Positions 8,451 through 16,834 are shown, counted from the first letter of the stretch. The stretch: DNA of 64,000 bases from Streptomyces sp. NBC_00448 (GCF_036014115.1 NZ_CP107913.1:8487501-8551500); one strand, 5' to 3'. The notes: generated by a model from the letters alone, not told the origin. Numbers and translations are program-made.

Positions 8451-10148
8451 CTACTTCGCGTCCGCGTAGCACTCGACCGCGTGGGTCTCCAGCGGGAACG
8501 GCACCGGGGTCGGGCCGAACACCAGGCGGCGGGCCTCGTCGCCGGCCGCGGCGACGGCCGACTCGACGGCGGGGGCGAGCGCGGTGGGGGCGTGGACGAT
8601 GACCTCGTCGTGCTGGAAGAAGACCAGGCGCGGCTCGGGGCCGATCGCGGTGAGCCGGCGGCGGAGCGCGGCGAGCATGGCCAGCGCCCAGTCCGAAGCG
8701 CTGGCCTGGATCACGAAGTTGCGGGTGAAGCGCCCCCAGGAGCGGGCGGCGCGCTGATCGAGGGCGGAGGCGTCACCCGCGTCGGCGGCGTCCCCGGCGA
8801 AGCCGCCTTCCGTGTCGATGAAGCGACTTGCCGAGGGCGTGGGCGAGGTACGGCCGAGCTGGGAGCGCACGACGCCGCCCGCCTCGCCGGTGCGGGCGGC
8901 GGCCTCTACCAGGGCGAGCGCGGCGGGGAAACGGCGCCGCATCACCGCGAGGAGCTGCCCGGCCTCGCCACTGGTCTGCCCGTACATCGCCGCGAGCAGG
9001 GCGATCTTGGCGCGCGGCCGGTCACCGGCGAAGGCGTCCAGGGCAAGCGCCGCGTAGAGGTCACCGGCGGCGGAGGCCTTGGCGAGCCCAGGGTCGCCGG
9101 ACATCGCGGCCAGCACCCGCGGTTCGAGCTGGCCGGCGTCCGCCACGATCAGCCGGTACCCCGGGTCGGCGACCACCGCGCCCCGCAGCAGCCGCGGGAT
9201 CTGCAGCGCGCCGCCGCCGCGTGTCGCCCACCGCCCCGACACCACCCCGCCGACCACGTACTCCGCCCGGAACCTGCCCGCCCGCACCCACGCCTCGCGC
9301 CACGCCCAGCCGTGCGCGGCGTGGATACGGGACAGCTCCTTGTAGCGCAGCAGCAGGGCGGCGGCGGGGTGGCCGACCTCGCGCAGTTCGTGCGAGCGGG
9401 TGGTGCGCAACTGGACGCCCACCCGGGCGAAGGCGGGCAGCACCTGGGCGGGGGAGTCGGGGTTGACCGGGCGGCCCAGCTCCTGCTGGATGCGCAGTGC
9501 GAGGTCGCCCAGGATCGCGGGGCGGGCGCCGCCGGCCGGGCGCGGGCCGAGCAGGCCGGTGAGGAGTTCGTCGTGGACGGCCGCGCTCCACGGCAGGCCG
9601 TCCTGGCCCATCTCCACCGCGGCCAGCGCGCCCGCGGACTCCGCGGCGCACAGCAGCAGGGTGCGGTCCGGGTGCTCGCTCGCCGCGATCCGGCGCCGCT
9701 GGTCGGCGTAGACGGCGACCAGGGCCGTCAACGGGTCGGTGTCCTGCGGCAGATGGTGCCGGTCGGCCGCGAACAGCACCGGCTGGTCGTCGGCGCCCGG
9801 CTCGGGCGCGTCCGGCGGCTCGGGCAGGTCCCGCAGCCGCGCCCACGCGGCGCCGAGCGACCGCGGCCGGCCGTGCCGCCCCGCCATCCCCAGCAGCAGC
9901 GACTCGACGAGCTTCACGTCATGGCACCGCGCCGGCCGCACCGCGGCGCGCTCCAGTAGCCGCGGATACATCTCGTCGGTGGCCGCCCACACCCAGCGCG
10001 GCCGCTCGGCCGCCTCGCGCCGCGCCACCGCGGCGGCCAGATCGGAGACCGTCTCGCCGGCTCCGATCGGCCGCCCGTCCGGGCCGAGCGGGCACAGCCG
10101 ACCACCGGACCCCACCGGGTCCGGCACCACGGCCACCACGCTTTCCAT
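8451..10148 (-). CDS. Family A DNA polymerase-like protein with N-terminal exonuclease-like region
   Basis: 565 residues, resembling actinobacterial proteins annotated as bifunctional 3'-5' exonuclease/DNA polymerase. The C-terminal half has polymerase motif A as VADAGQLEPR (about 335-344; usual form DYSQIELR), motif B with K381 and Y389 (AKIALLAAMYGQ) and motif C QHDE (512-515). The N-terminal 200 residues correspond to the exonuclease-like region, but I cannot see a full set of metal-binding carboxylates. It is much shorter than replicative Pol I (about 900 residues) and lacks the 5' nuclease. It may serve in repair. It is monocistronic. Confidence 0.85.
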   Translation of the reverse strand: MESVVAVVPDPVGSGGRLCPLGPDGRPIGAGETVSDLAAAVARREAAERPRWVWAATDEMYPRLLERAAVRPARCHDVKLVESLLLGMAGRHGRPRSLGAAWARLRDLPEPPDAPEPGADDQPVLFAADRHHLPQDTDPLTALVAVYADQRRRIAASEHPDRTLLLCAAESAGALAAVEMGQDGLPWSAAVHDELLTGLLGPRPAGGARPAILGDLALRIQQELGRPVNPDSPAQVLPAFARVGVQLRTTRSHELREVGHPAAALLLRYKELSRIHAAHGWAWREAWVRAGRFRAEYVVGGVVSGRWATRGGGALQIPRLLRGAVVADPGYRLIVADAGQLEPRVLAAMSGDPGLAKASAAGDLYAALALDAFAGDRPRAKIALLAAMYGQTSGEAGQLLAVMRRRFPAALALVEAAARTGEAGGVVRSQLGRTSPTPSASRFIDTEGGFAGDAADAGDASALDQRAARSWGRFTRNFVIQASASDWALAMLAALRRRLTAIGPEPRLVFFQHDEVIVHAPTALAPAVESAVAAAGDEARRLVFGPTPVPFPLETHAVECYADAK

Positions 10149-10230
10149 ACCCCGACCCTAGGTGCGACCTCTGACAATTCCCGCCGCCCGCGCGGGCGGC
10201 GGCTCCGGCCGCCGCGGCCGGACAGCGAAC

Positions 10231-10264
10231 GGTGCCCCTCTCCCGCGGACGGGGGAGGGGCACC
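10231..10264. terminator. Hairpin terminator after thioredoxin gene
   Basis: GGTGCCCCTC pairs with GAGGGGCACC, extended inward by further C/G pairs, around a short GCGGAC-type loop. It lies between the thioredoxin stop (10404) and the polymerase start (10148), both minus strand, so it probably ends the thioredoxin transcript. No T-run follows, as is usual in this group. Confidence 0.7.
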
Positions 10265-10403
10265 CGGGGTCGATGGGAGCACGGCTCGGGCAGGGCGGCG
10301 AAGACGCCGAAGCGCCGTCCTGGTCGGCGTCATCCCGTCGGCACCAGCTCGGCACCCTGCCGACCGGTCCGGCCACGCCGACGGCTTCCGCCACGGCCGC
10401 GGG

Positions 10404-10802
10404 CTACGCGGAAGCGCCGCCCGCCGCGTCGCCGGCCTCGCCGGCCTGCGCGTCGGCGACCGCCTTGTGCACCTCGCCCATGTCCAGCGCGCGGGCCTGC
10501 GCGATGACGTCCTCGAGCGCCGGCTCGGGCAGCGCGCCGGGCTGGGCGAAGACCGCCACCTTGTCGCGCACGATCATCAGCGTGGGGATCGACTGGATCT
10601 GGAAGGCGGCGGCCAGCTCCGGCTGCGCCTCCGTGTCGACCTTCGCGAAGATCAGGTCGCCGTGCTTGTCCGACGCCTTGTCGTACACAGGCGCGAACAT
10701 CCGGCACGGTCCGCACCAGGCGGCCCAGAAGTCGATGAGGACGAAGTCGTTGTCGGACACGACCTCGTCGAAGTTCTCCTTGGTCAGCTCCACAGTGCTC
10801 AT
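10404..10802 (-). CDS. Thioredoxin
   Basis: 132 residues. The classical fold is complete: FDEVVSDNDFVLIDFWAAWCGPC with redox cysteines C30 and C33, then KVDTEAQPELAAAF and the cis-Pro loop IQSIPTLMI. A C-terminal extension of about 25 Ala/Gly/Asp-rich residues exceeds the usual 105-110. It is cytoplasmic and reduces protein disulfides with thioredoxin reductase. The sequence before the ATG (GTTCTCCTGCC) is pyrimidine-rich, with no ribosome site and a small GGGC/GCCC hairpin, so initiation may be leaderless or unusual. Confidence 0.95.
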   Translation of the reverse strand: MSTVELTKENFDEVVSDNDFVLIDFWAAWCGPCRMFAPVYDKASDKHGDLIFAKVDTEAQPELAAAFQIQSIPTLMIVRDKVAVFAQPGALPEPALEDVIAQARALDMGEVHKAVADAQAGEAGDAAGGASA

Positions 10803-10825
10803 GGCAGGAGAACGGGCGGTGCCCG

Positions 10826-10838
10826 CCGGAAATTCCGG
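10826..10838. promoter_or_regulatory. 13-bp palindrome between divergent genes
   Basis: CCGGAAATTCCGG is a perfect palindrome around a central A, 24 bases upstream of the thioredoxin start and 84 before the divergent small gene. Position suggests an operator or a start-proximal control element; no cognate regulator is visible nearby. Confidence 0.35.
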
Positions 10839-10922
10839 GTCCGCGCGGTGCCGTTGTCACTCGTTCGTGTGCCGCGTCCGCCGTCGCAGTGGCGCACCTG
10901 ACTTGTCCTCGTTGATCGGCGT

Positions 10923-11180
10923 ATGGCAGCAACGAAGTGGATTCGCCAGGATCTCACGGTCAGTGGCACCGCCGCGGCCCCGCCCACCGGGGCGCCGGCG
11001 GCCTGGCGGTCGGGGAACGCTCCCGCCCCCGGTGGCGTAACGGTTCTGCAGGCGCGCGACGCGCCCCTCTTCGCCGCCTTGGTCGCCCAATGGCAGTCCG
11101 CCGGCCGCATGGTGCCCGGCCAGACGGACTCGGAGTGGGCCGAACTCGTCGGCCGCGTCCCCCGCCTCACCGGCGTCTGA
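10923..11180 (+). CDS. Small hypothetical protein
   Basis: 85 residues, ATG start. The C-terminal half (LFAALVAQWQSAGRMVPG, then SEWAELVGR) is a compact amphipathic helical segment, and third positions are G/C-rich, supporting coding. There is no signal peptide or membrane segment. I do not recognise the family. It is divergent from thioredoxin and convergent with the downstream citrate synthase; it shares no operon. Confidence 0.6.
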   Translation: MAATKWIRQDLTVSGTAAAPPTGAPAAWRSGNAPAPGGVTVLQARDAPLFAALVAQWQSAGRMVPGQTDSEWAELVGRVPRLTGV

Positions 11181-11220
11181 ACCGGGCGACACGGCCGACC
11201 CTCACGTCCTCCCGGCCCGG

Positions 11221-12657
11221 TCAGTCCTGGCCGGCCCGGGGGAGGGGGCGTCCGGGCCGCGGGCCGGTGTAGGCGCCGATCAGGCGCATGCGCAGCGGGG
11301 GCTCGGCGTACTCCTCCAAGGCGTGGGCGATCCATCCGGCGGTACGGGCGACCGAGAACACGGTCTCGCCCGCCTGCGCCGGCATCCCGTGGGAGACGGA
11401 GAGCACGCCCAACGCCAGATCCACGTTGGCGTGCAGGTCGCGATGGCGGGCCGCGGTCGTCGCAACCACGTCGCGGGCCGCGCCGAGCGCGGACGCGGCG
11501 GCGGGCACCTCGTCGAGGACCGCGAACAGGGTACGGGCCCGGGGGTCCTCGCCCCGGTAGAGCCGGTGGCCGAGGCCGGGAACGCGCTGCCCGGCCCGCA
11601 GGTACTCCGCGACGACCGGACCCGCGCCGCCTTGCGCCGCGACCTCGGCGAGCATCCGGTGGGCGAGCGCGCTGGCCTGCCCGTGCAGCGGCCCGTCGAG
11701 GGCGCCGAGCCCCGCCGAGACGACGGCGTACGGGTGCGCGCGCGCCGAGGCGGCGACCCGTGCCGCGAGGGTGGATGCGGCCAGGTCGTGGTCGATGAGC
11801 AGCGAGAGCGCGGTGTCCAGGACGCGCAGCGCCGCCTCGCCGGCGGGGGCCGCGGTCAGCTTCGGCCACAGCCGCAGGGCCAGCGGGCCGTCGCCTTCGT
11901 GGGGCCGGCCGACCGGCGGCAGCGCGTCCACCAGCGTCGCGATCAGGCTGCGCGCGGTGCCCAGGACGGCCGGCCCGGACAGGTCGAAGCGCAACGGGTC
12001 CGCGCTCGCCGCCGCCGCGACGGCGACCCGCAGCCGGTCCATCGGACCGCTCCCGGCGGGCAGCGCGGCGGCCACCGTACGGGCCGCGGCGAGCGGCGCC
12101 GGGGCGGCGGTGAAGCGTGTGCCGGGCCGCAGCACCCCCGTCCACAGCCACTCCGCGACCTCCTCGTAGCCGTACGCCCCGGCGAGGCCGACCGCGTCGA
12201 CGCCCCGGAAGAAGTACCGGTCGGAGTCGATCAGGGTGATCCCGGTGCGCAGCCGGCCCCAGCCTTCGGTGATGCCGCCGCCCGGAGCCGCGCCGGGGCC
12301 CGATCCCGCCGCCGGGTCCGGCTGCGCCGCGGGTCGCCCGCGCCGGGCCAGCGCCGCGACCTGCTCCGGGTCGAAGGTGCTGCCCCGGCCGCCCTGCGCG
12401 CGGCGGCTGTCCAGCAGCCCGCGGCTGACGTACGCGTACAGCGTCTCCGGCTTCACCCCGAGCCGCCGTGCCGCCTCCCGGGTGCCGATCCGCTCCTCCG
12501 TGGCCGGACCGCCCAGGATGCCGCTCGCTGCGTCGGCCGGCGCGCCGACCGTACCCGGGGCGGTGCCCCCGCCCGTCCTGTCGACGCTCTCCGCGCTGTC
12601 CGTGCCCGCGTCCCGCGGTCCCGGCCGTCCTGCCTGCTCCGGCTGCTCCCTCGTCAT
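11221..12657 (-). CDS. Citrate synthase with N-terminal helix-turn-helix domain
   Basis: 478 residues from an ATG with a GGTGGGG ribosome site; further in-frame ATGs upstream (to 12729) run through the operator-like region and are unlikely. After a disordered 55-residue leader comes a MerR/excisionase-type HTH (about 56-108; IGTREAARRLGVKPETLYAYVSRG). The rest is citrate-synthase-like: GPLHGQA and GLGHRLY supply the two catalytic His, and HANVDLAL the catalytic Asp. It could condense an acyl-CoA with oxaloacetate and also bind DNA. It is divergent from a second citrate synthase, with a palindrome between them, suggesting autoregulation or control of its partner (inference). Confidence 0.9.
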   Translation of the reverse strand: MTREQPEQAGRPGPRDAGTDSAESVDRTGGGTAPGTVGAPADAASGILGGPATEERIGTREAARRLGVKPETLYAYVSRGLLDSRRAQGGRGSTFDPEQVAALARRGRPAAQPDPAAGSGPGAAPGGGITEGWGRLRTGITLIDSDRYFFRGVDAVGLAGAYGYEEVAEWLWTGVLRPGTRFTAAPAPLAAARTVAAALPAGSGPMDRLRVAVAAAASADPLRFDLSGPAVLGTARSLIATLVDALPPVGRPHEGDGPLALRLWPKLTAAPAGEAALRVLDTALSLLIDHDLAASTLAARVAASARAHPYAVVSAGLGALDGPLHGQASALAHRMLAEVAAQGGAGPVVAEYLRAGQRVPGLGHRLYRGEDPRARTLFAVLDEVPAAASALGAARDVVATTAARHRDLHANVDLALGVLSVSHGMPAQAGETVFSVARTAGWIAHALEEYAEPPLRMRLIGAYTGPRPGRPLPRAGQD

Positions 12658-12692
12658 GGACCCCACCGTATCTGTACTCGACCACCCATGCA

Positions 12693-12728
12693 TTGATTCA
12701 ATCAACATTGACACGCCTGAATCAATCA
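12693..12728. promoter_or_regulatory. Palindromic operator candidate TTGATTCAATCAA plus half-site
   Basis: TTGATTCAATCAA (12693-12705) is a perfect 13-bp palindrome in an AT-rich patch within 73% G+C DNA. A related TGAATCAATCA follows at 12718-12728, 25 bases downstream. Both lie in the 105-base gap between the two divergent citrate synthase genes. The HTH domain of the leftward enzyme is the obvious candidate binder. Confidence 0.55.
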
Positions 12729-12762
12729 TGGACAGTCACGTACATACCCAAGGAGGAAGACC

Positions 12763-13923
12763 ATGCCGACCACCGAGCCCAGCGCCCCGATCGACGTACC
12801 CCGCGGTCTCAAGGGCGTCGTCGTCACCGAGACATCCATCGGCGACGTGCGAGGGGCCGAAGGCTTCTACCACTACCGCGAGTACTCGGCGGTGGAGCTG
12901 GCGCGCACCCGCACCTTCGAGGACGTGTGGCACCTGATGTTCCACGGCGCGCTCCCGGACGCGGCGGAGCTGGCCGCGTTCCGGGCCCGCACGGCGGAGC
13001 TGCGGCACCTGCCCGCCGACGTCGCGGACGCGCTGCCCGCGATCGCCCGCTCCACGGCGCTGTCCGGGCCGCTCGCGGGACTGCGCACCGCGCTGTCGCT
13101 GGCGGGGGCGTCCGCCGGGTTCCGCCCGGTGTACGACATCGACCCCGAGCGCCGCCGGGCCGACGCGCTGGCCGCGTGCGCCGCCGTACCCACGCTCGTG
13201 ACGGCGCTGCACCGGCTCGGGCAGGGCCTGGCGCCGGTCGAGCCGCGCGACGACCTGCCGTACGCGGCGAACTACCTGTACATGCTGACCGGGCGGGAGC
13301 CGGAGGCGGCCCAGGCGCGGGCGGTGGAGAGCTATCTGATCTCCACGGTCGACCACGGCTTCAACGCGTCCACGTTCACCGCGCGGGTGATCGCCTCCAC
13401 CGGTGCGGACCTGGCCGCCTGCCTGGTCGGCGCCCTGGGCGCGCTGTCGGGGCCGCTGCACGGCGGCGCGCCGAGCAGGGCGCTCGACACCCTGGACGCG
13501 ATCGGCACCCCGGACCGGATCGACGACTGGCTGCGCGAGCGGGTGCTCGCCGGCGACCGGATCATGGGCTTCGGCCACCCCGTGTACACCACCGAGGACC
13601 CGCGTTCGCGGATGCTCAAGGCCATCGCGCGCGAATTCGGCGGCGACCTGGTCGACTTCGCCCTCCAGGTGGAGGAGCGGGCCGAGGCGATACTCGCCGA
13701 GCTGAAGCCGGGCCGCGACCTGCACATCAACGTCGAGTTCTACGCCGGTGTGGTCATGGAGCTGTGCGGCCTGCCCCGGGAGATGTTCACCCCGACCTTC
13801 GCGGCCGCCCGGATGGTCGGCTGGAGCGCCAACGTGCTGGAGCAGGCGGAGGACAGCAAGATCATCCGCCCGCTGGCCCGCTATGTGGGTCCGCCGCCCG
13901 CGCGCCCGGTGCCGGCCGCCTGA
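12763..13923 (+). CDS. Citrate synthase / 2-methylcitrate synthase-like enzyme
   Basis: 386 residues with an excellent ribosome site (AAGGAGGA). Motifs: GLKGVVVTETSIGDVRG near the start, DHGFNASTFTAR, GPLHGGAPS (His), GFGHPVYTTEDPR (His), and NVEFYAGVVM where the catalytic acid is Glu instead of the usual Asp. It makes citrate or methylcitrate from an acyl-CoA and oxaloacetate; sequence alone does not decide which. It is divergent from the HTH-fused paralogue, which may regulate it. Confidence 0.92.
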   Translation: MPTTEPSAPIDVPRGLKGVVVTETSIGDVRGAEGFYHYREYSAVELARTRTFEDVWHLMFHGALPDAAELAAFRARTAELRHLPADVADALPAIARSTALSGPLAGLRTALSLAGASAGFRPVYDIDPERRRADALAACAAVPTLVTALHRLGQGLAPVEPRDDLPYAANYLYMLTGREPEAAQARAVESYLISTVDHGFNASTFTARVIASTGADLAACLVGALGALSGPLHGGAPSRALDTLDAIGTPDRIDDWLRERVLAGDRIMGFGHPVYTTEDPRSRMLKAIAREFGGDLVDFALQVEERAEAILAELKPGRDLHINVEFYAGVVMELCGLPREMFTPTFAAARMVGWSANVLEQAEDSKIIRPLARYVGPPPARPVPAA

Positions 13924-13979
13924 GCGGTCCGTCGAGCTGCTCATCCGCCGATCGGCCGAGCCGACCATCCGCCGATCAG

Positions 13980-14047
13980 CCCGGGGCGCCCGGGTCGCCC
14001 GGATCACGGGGCCGGGCGACACCTGGGCGACACCCGGGCGCCCCGGG
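13980..14047. terminator. Large nested hairpin after citrate synthase
   Basis: CCCGGGGCGCCCGGGT (13980-13995) is perfectly complementary to ACCCGGGCGCCCCGGG (14032-14047). The intervening 36 bases hold an inner CGCCCGG/CCGGGCG hairpin. It lies 57 bases after the citrate synthase stop and just upstream of the quinone reductase operator, so it probably insulates the two units. Confidence 0.65.
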
Positions 14048-14056
14048 TGCGGTACA

Positions 14057-14072
14057 TACCGACCAGTCGGTA
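14057..14072. promoter_or_regulatory. TetR-type operator TACCGAC-CA-GTCGGTA
   Basis: Perfect 7-bp inverted arms around a two-base spacer, 63 bases upstream of the quinone reductase start. Length and symmetry are typical of TetR-family operators, which often control oxidoreductases of this type. No TetR gene lies in this window. Confidence 0.6.
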
Positions 14073-14134
14073 GTCTCTGGGGTCGAGGTTCCCGTCACCC
14101 GGCGGGGACCGCCCCACCCGGAGGAGTGGCGACC

Positions 14135-15088
14135 GTGCGCGCGATCCAGATCACCGAGTTCGGCGGCCCCGAGGTGCTGCGCCTCACCGAACTGCCCGAC
14201 CCCGTCCCGCAACCCGGACAGCTCCTGATCGAGGTCGACTCCGCGGGCGTCAACTACGCCGACACCCACACCGTCGAGAACAGCTACCTGGCGGCCTCTT
14301 CGCTGCCGATGGTGCCCGGCGCGGAGGTGGTCGGCCGTACCGCCGACGGCCGGCGGGTCGTCGCCCTCACCGACAACGGCGGCTACGCGGAGAAGGCGCT
14401 CGTGGCCGACCGCCTCGCCCACGACGTGCCCGACGGCGTCGGCGACGGGCAGGCCCTCGCCCTGGTCATCCAGGGCGTGACCGCCTGGCACCTGCTGCGC
14501 ACCTGCGCGCGGCTCGCCCCCGGCGAGAGCGTCGTGGTGCACGCGGCGGCCGGCGGCACCGGGTCGCTGGCGGTGCAGCTCGCCAAGGAGTTCGGCGCCG
14601 GCCGGGTGATCGCCACCGCGTCCACCGAGGAGAAGCGGGAGCTCGCCCTGGAACTGGGCGCCGACACGGCCGTCGACGCCGACCCGCAGGACCTCAAGGA
14701 GCGCCTGGTCGAGGCGAACGGCGGCCACAAGGTCGACGCCGTCCTGGAGATGACCGGCGGCCCGGTCTTCGACGCCTCGCTGGCGGCGCTCGCCCCCTTC
14801 GGCCGCCTGGTGACCTACGGCATGGCCTCGCGCGTCCCGCCGACCCCGATCGAGCCCGCCCGGCTGATGGGCCGCTCGCGGGCCGTCATCGGCTTCTGGC
14901 TCGCGCACTGCCTCGGCCGCCCCGGCATGTACCACGAGCCGCTCGGCGAGCTGCTCGCCATGACCGCCGAGGGCCGGCTGCGCCCCCTGATCGGCGCGGT
15001 CCACCCGCTGGCCGACGCCGCCCGCGCCCACGAGGACCTGCGGGCCCGCCGCACCACCGGCAAGCTCGTCCTCGACGTGCGCGCCTGA
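14135..15088 (+). CDS. NADPH:quinone reductase-like zinc-free alcohol dehydrogenase (MDR family)
   Basis: 317 residues, GTG start eight bases after GGAGGAG. The GroES-like N-terminus (MRAIQITEFGGPEVLRL, GVNYADTHT, PGAEVVG) leads to a Rossmann domain with VHAAAGGTGSLAVQLAKEFGA and RVIATASTEEK, typical of NADPH quinone oxidoreductases; the zinc-binding Cys residues of alcohol dehydrogenases are absent. It reduces quinones or enone electrophiles in the cytoplasm. A TetR-type operator upstream implies induction by a small ligand. It is monocistronic. Confidence 0.9.
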   Translation: MRAIQITEFGGPEVLRLTELPDPVPQPGQLLIEVDSAGVNYADTHTVENSYLAASSLPMVPGAEVVGRTADGRRVVALTDNGGYAEKALVADRLAHDVPDGVGDGQALALVIQGVTAWHLLRTCARLAPGESVVVHAAAGGTGSLAVQLAKEFGAGRVIATASTEEKRELALELGADTAVDADPQDLKERLVEANGGHKVDAVLEMTGGPVFDASLAALAPFGRLVTYGMASRVPPTPIEPARLMGRSRAVIGFWLAHCLGRPGMYHEPLGELLAMTAEGRLRPLIGAVHPLADAARAHEDLRARRTTGKLVLDVRA

Positions 15089-15161
15089 CCCCTAGGGCGT
15101 GGGTCGTAGCCCGGCCGGGGCGCCGCTGTGGGCAAGACCACCCGAATGCCGTGGTGGAAGT

Positions 15162-15188
15162 GGAACCGGGCGGGACGTCCGAAACGTT
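15162..15188 (+). promoter_or_regulatory. Candidate ECF-sigma (SigE-type) promoter of htpX
   Basis: GGAACC at 15162-15167 and CGTT at 15185-15188 are separated by 17 bases, resembling the -35 and -10 elements read by extracytoplasmic-function sigma factors such as Streptomyces SigE. It lies about 105 bases upstream of htpX, a membrane-stress protease, which fits. The match is short and could be chance. Confidence 0.35.
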
Positions 15189-15293
15189 GCATCGTTGGGT
15201 AGGTAGCCGACAGGCGCACCTGTTCACCAACCTAGGGAGTACGTCGGGCCGCGGCCTAGCGACCCGCGCGCCCCGCACGACTCGGGAGGGGCC

Positions 15294-16193
15294 ATGCCAC
15301 GTAACCGCTTCGCCCCCGACCGGGGACTGACGACCCGCATGGTCGTCACGATGTTCCTGATCGGACTGCTCTACGTCGTCTTCGTCGGCGTGCTGCTCGC
15401 TCTGCTGCGCGGCGCCTGGCCGATGATCCTCCTCATCGCGGGCGGACTGTTCATCGCGCAGTTCTGGTTCAGCGACAAGATCGCCGCCTTCAGCATGGGC
15501 GCCCGTGAGGTCACCCCCGAGCAGGCCCCCGAGCTGCACGGCGTCGTCGACCGCATCTGCGCCCTGGGCGACATGCCCAAGCCCAAGGTCGCCATCGCCG
15601 ACTCCGACGTGCCGAACGCGTTCGCCACCGGGCGGAACAAGAAGAACACGATGGTGTGCGCCACCACCGGCCTGCTGCGCCGCCTGGAGCCCGACGAGCT
15701 GGAAGGCGTCATCGCGCACGAGATGTCGCACGTCGCCCACAAGGACGTCGCCGTCATGACGATCGCGTCGTTCCTCGGGGTGCTGGCCGGCATGATGACC
15801 CGTGTCGCCCTCTTCGGCGGTTTCCGGCGCAGCCGCGATCCCAACAGCAGCGCGCTCATCATCCTCATCCCGCTGGTCAGCGCCGTCGTCTACGCGATCA
15901 GCTTCCTGCTCACCCGGATGCTGTCGCGCTACCGCGAGATGTCCGCCGACCGCAGCGCCGCGCTGCTCACCGGCCGCCCCTCCTCGCTGGCCTCCGCGCT
16001 CACCAAGGTCAGCGGCCAGATCGCCGCCATCCCCACCGAGGACCTGCGCAGGTCCCAGCCGTTCAACGCGTTCTTCTTCGCCCCCGCGCTGAGCGCCGGC
16101 TCCACGGCCTCCAAGCTGCTCGCCACCCACCCGACGCTGGAGCGGCGGCTGGAGCAGCTCAGCCAGATCACCCGCGAACTGGACCGCCGCTGA
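15294..16193 (+). CDS. htpX: HtpX membrane zinc metalloprotease
   Basis: 299 residues, ribosome site GGGAGGGG. Two N-terminal membrane helices (about 15-60) precede the M48 peptidase domain with the zinc motif HEMSH (H142, E143, H146) and the third ligand in YREMSADR. A further hydrophobic hairpin lies around 160-210. HtpX degrades damaged membrane proteins at the cytoplasmic face. The stop overlaps the next ATG (TGATG), giving the htpX-pspAB pair known from actinobacterial envelope-stress loci. Confidence 0.95.
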   Translation: MPRNRFAPDRGLTTRMVVTMFLIGLLYVVFVGVLLALLRGAWPMILLIAGGLFIAQFWFSDKIAAFSMGAREVTPEQAPELHGVVDRICALGDMPKPKVAIADSDVPNAFATGRNKKNTMVCATTGLLRRLEPDELEGVIAHEMSHVAHKDVAVMTIASFLGVLAGMMTRVALFGGFRRSRDPNSSALIILIPLVSAVVYAISFLLTRMLSRYREMSADRSAALLTGRPSSLASALTKVSGQIAAIPTEDLRRSQPFNAFFFAPALSAGSTASKLLATHPTLERRLEQLSQITRELDRR

Positions 16194-16753
16194 TGGGCCT
16201 GCTCGATGTGCTGCTCGGCCGCAGCAAGCCGGTCCGCCCCGACCTCGACCAGCTCTTCGGCCTCACCTCCGCCGCGATCACCCTCCAGGCGGCGAGCGAC
16301 CTGCGCCCCACCGGCATGGGTGCGGTGTGCTTCGCCGCCGTCGAGGGCGGCGCGTTCGCCGAGATCCAGCAGGACCTGCGCGCCCTGCTGCCGACGGTCG
16401 AGACCAGCCAGGACGGCTACGGCTACACCTGGCTGCTGTCGCGGCACGGTCCGGAGGAGACCACCGACCTCGTCACCGACCTGCACGCCATCAACTCGGC
16501 GCTCGAACAGCAGGGCTTCGGACCCCAGTTGCTGTGCTCGCTGGTCAGCTTCAAGGACCCGGCCGGCCGCACCCTCGCGCTGGTGTACCTCTACAAGCGC
16601 GGCAGCTTCTACCCGTTCTGCCCGCTTCCCGGCGAGAAGCGCGACAGTGCCCTGGAACTCCAGGTCAAGGCGCTCGTGGCGAACGACCTGCGGCTGGAGG
16701 AGGACCTGTCGCGCTGGTTCCCGGTATGGGGCGCGCCGGGGCTCGCGGACTGA
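16193..16753 (+). CDS. PspAB, HtpX-associated envelope-stress protein
   Basis: 186 residues. The start MGLLDVLLGRSKP, the region ITLQAASDLRPTGMGAVCF, EIQQDLRALL and the end LSRWFPVWGAPGLAD match the PspAB family found next to htpX in actinobacteria. It is cytoplasmic, with no membrane segment. Its biochemical role is not established; linkage to HtpX and to PspA-type responses implies work on membrane integrity. It is translationally coupled to htpX through TGATG. No pspA gene lies here. Confidence 0.85.
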   Translation: MGLLDVLLGRSKPVRPDLDQLFGLTSAAITLQAASDLRPTGMGAVCFAAVEGGAFAEIQQDLRALLPTVETSQDGYGYTWLLSRHGPEETTDLVTDLHAINSALEQQGFGPQLLCSLVSFKDPAGRTLALVYLYKRGSFYPFCPLPGEKRDSALELQVKALVANDLRLEEDLSRWFPVWGAPGLAD

Positions 16754-16834
16754 GCCCCGGCGCGTGCCGCCGGGCGGAACCGGGCCGAGGCCGTGGCGAA
16801 CCAGGACCCGGGGAGGACCAGCGCCGGGGAAGGG

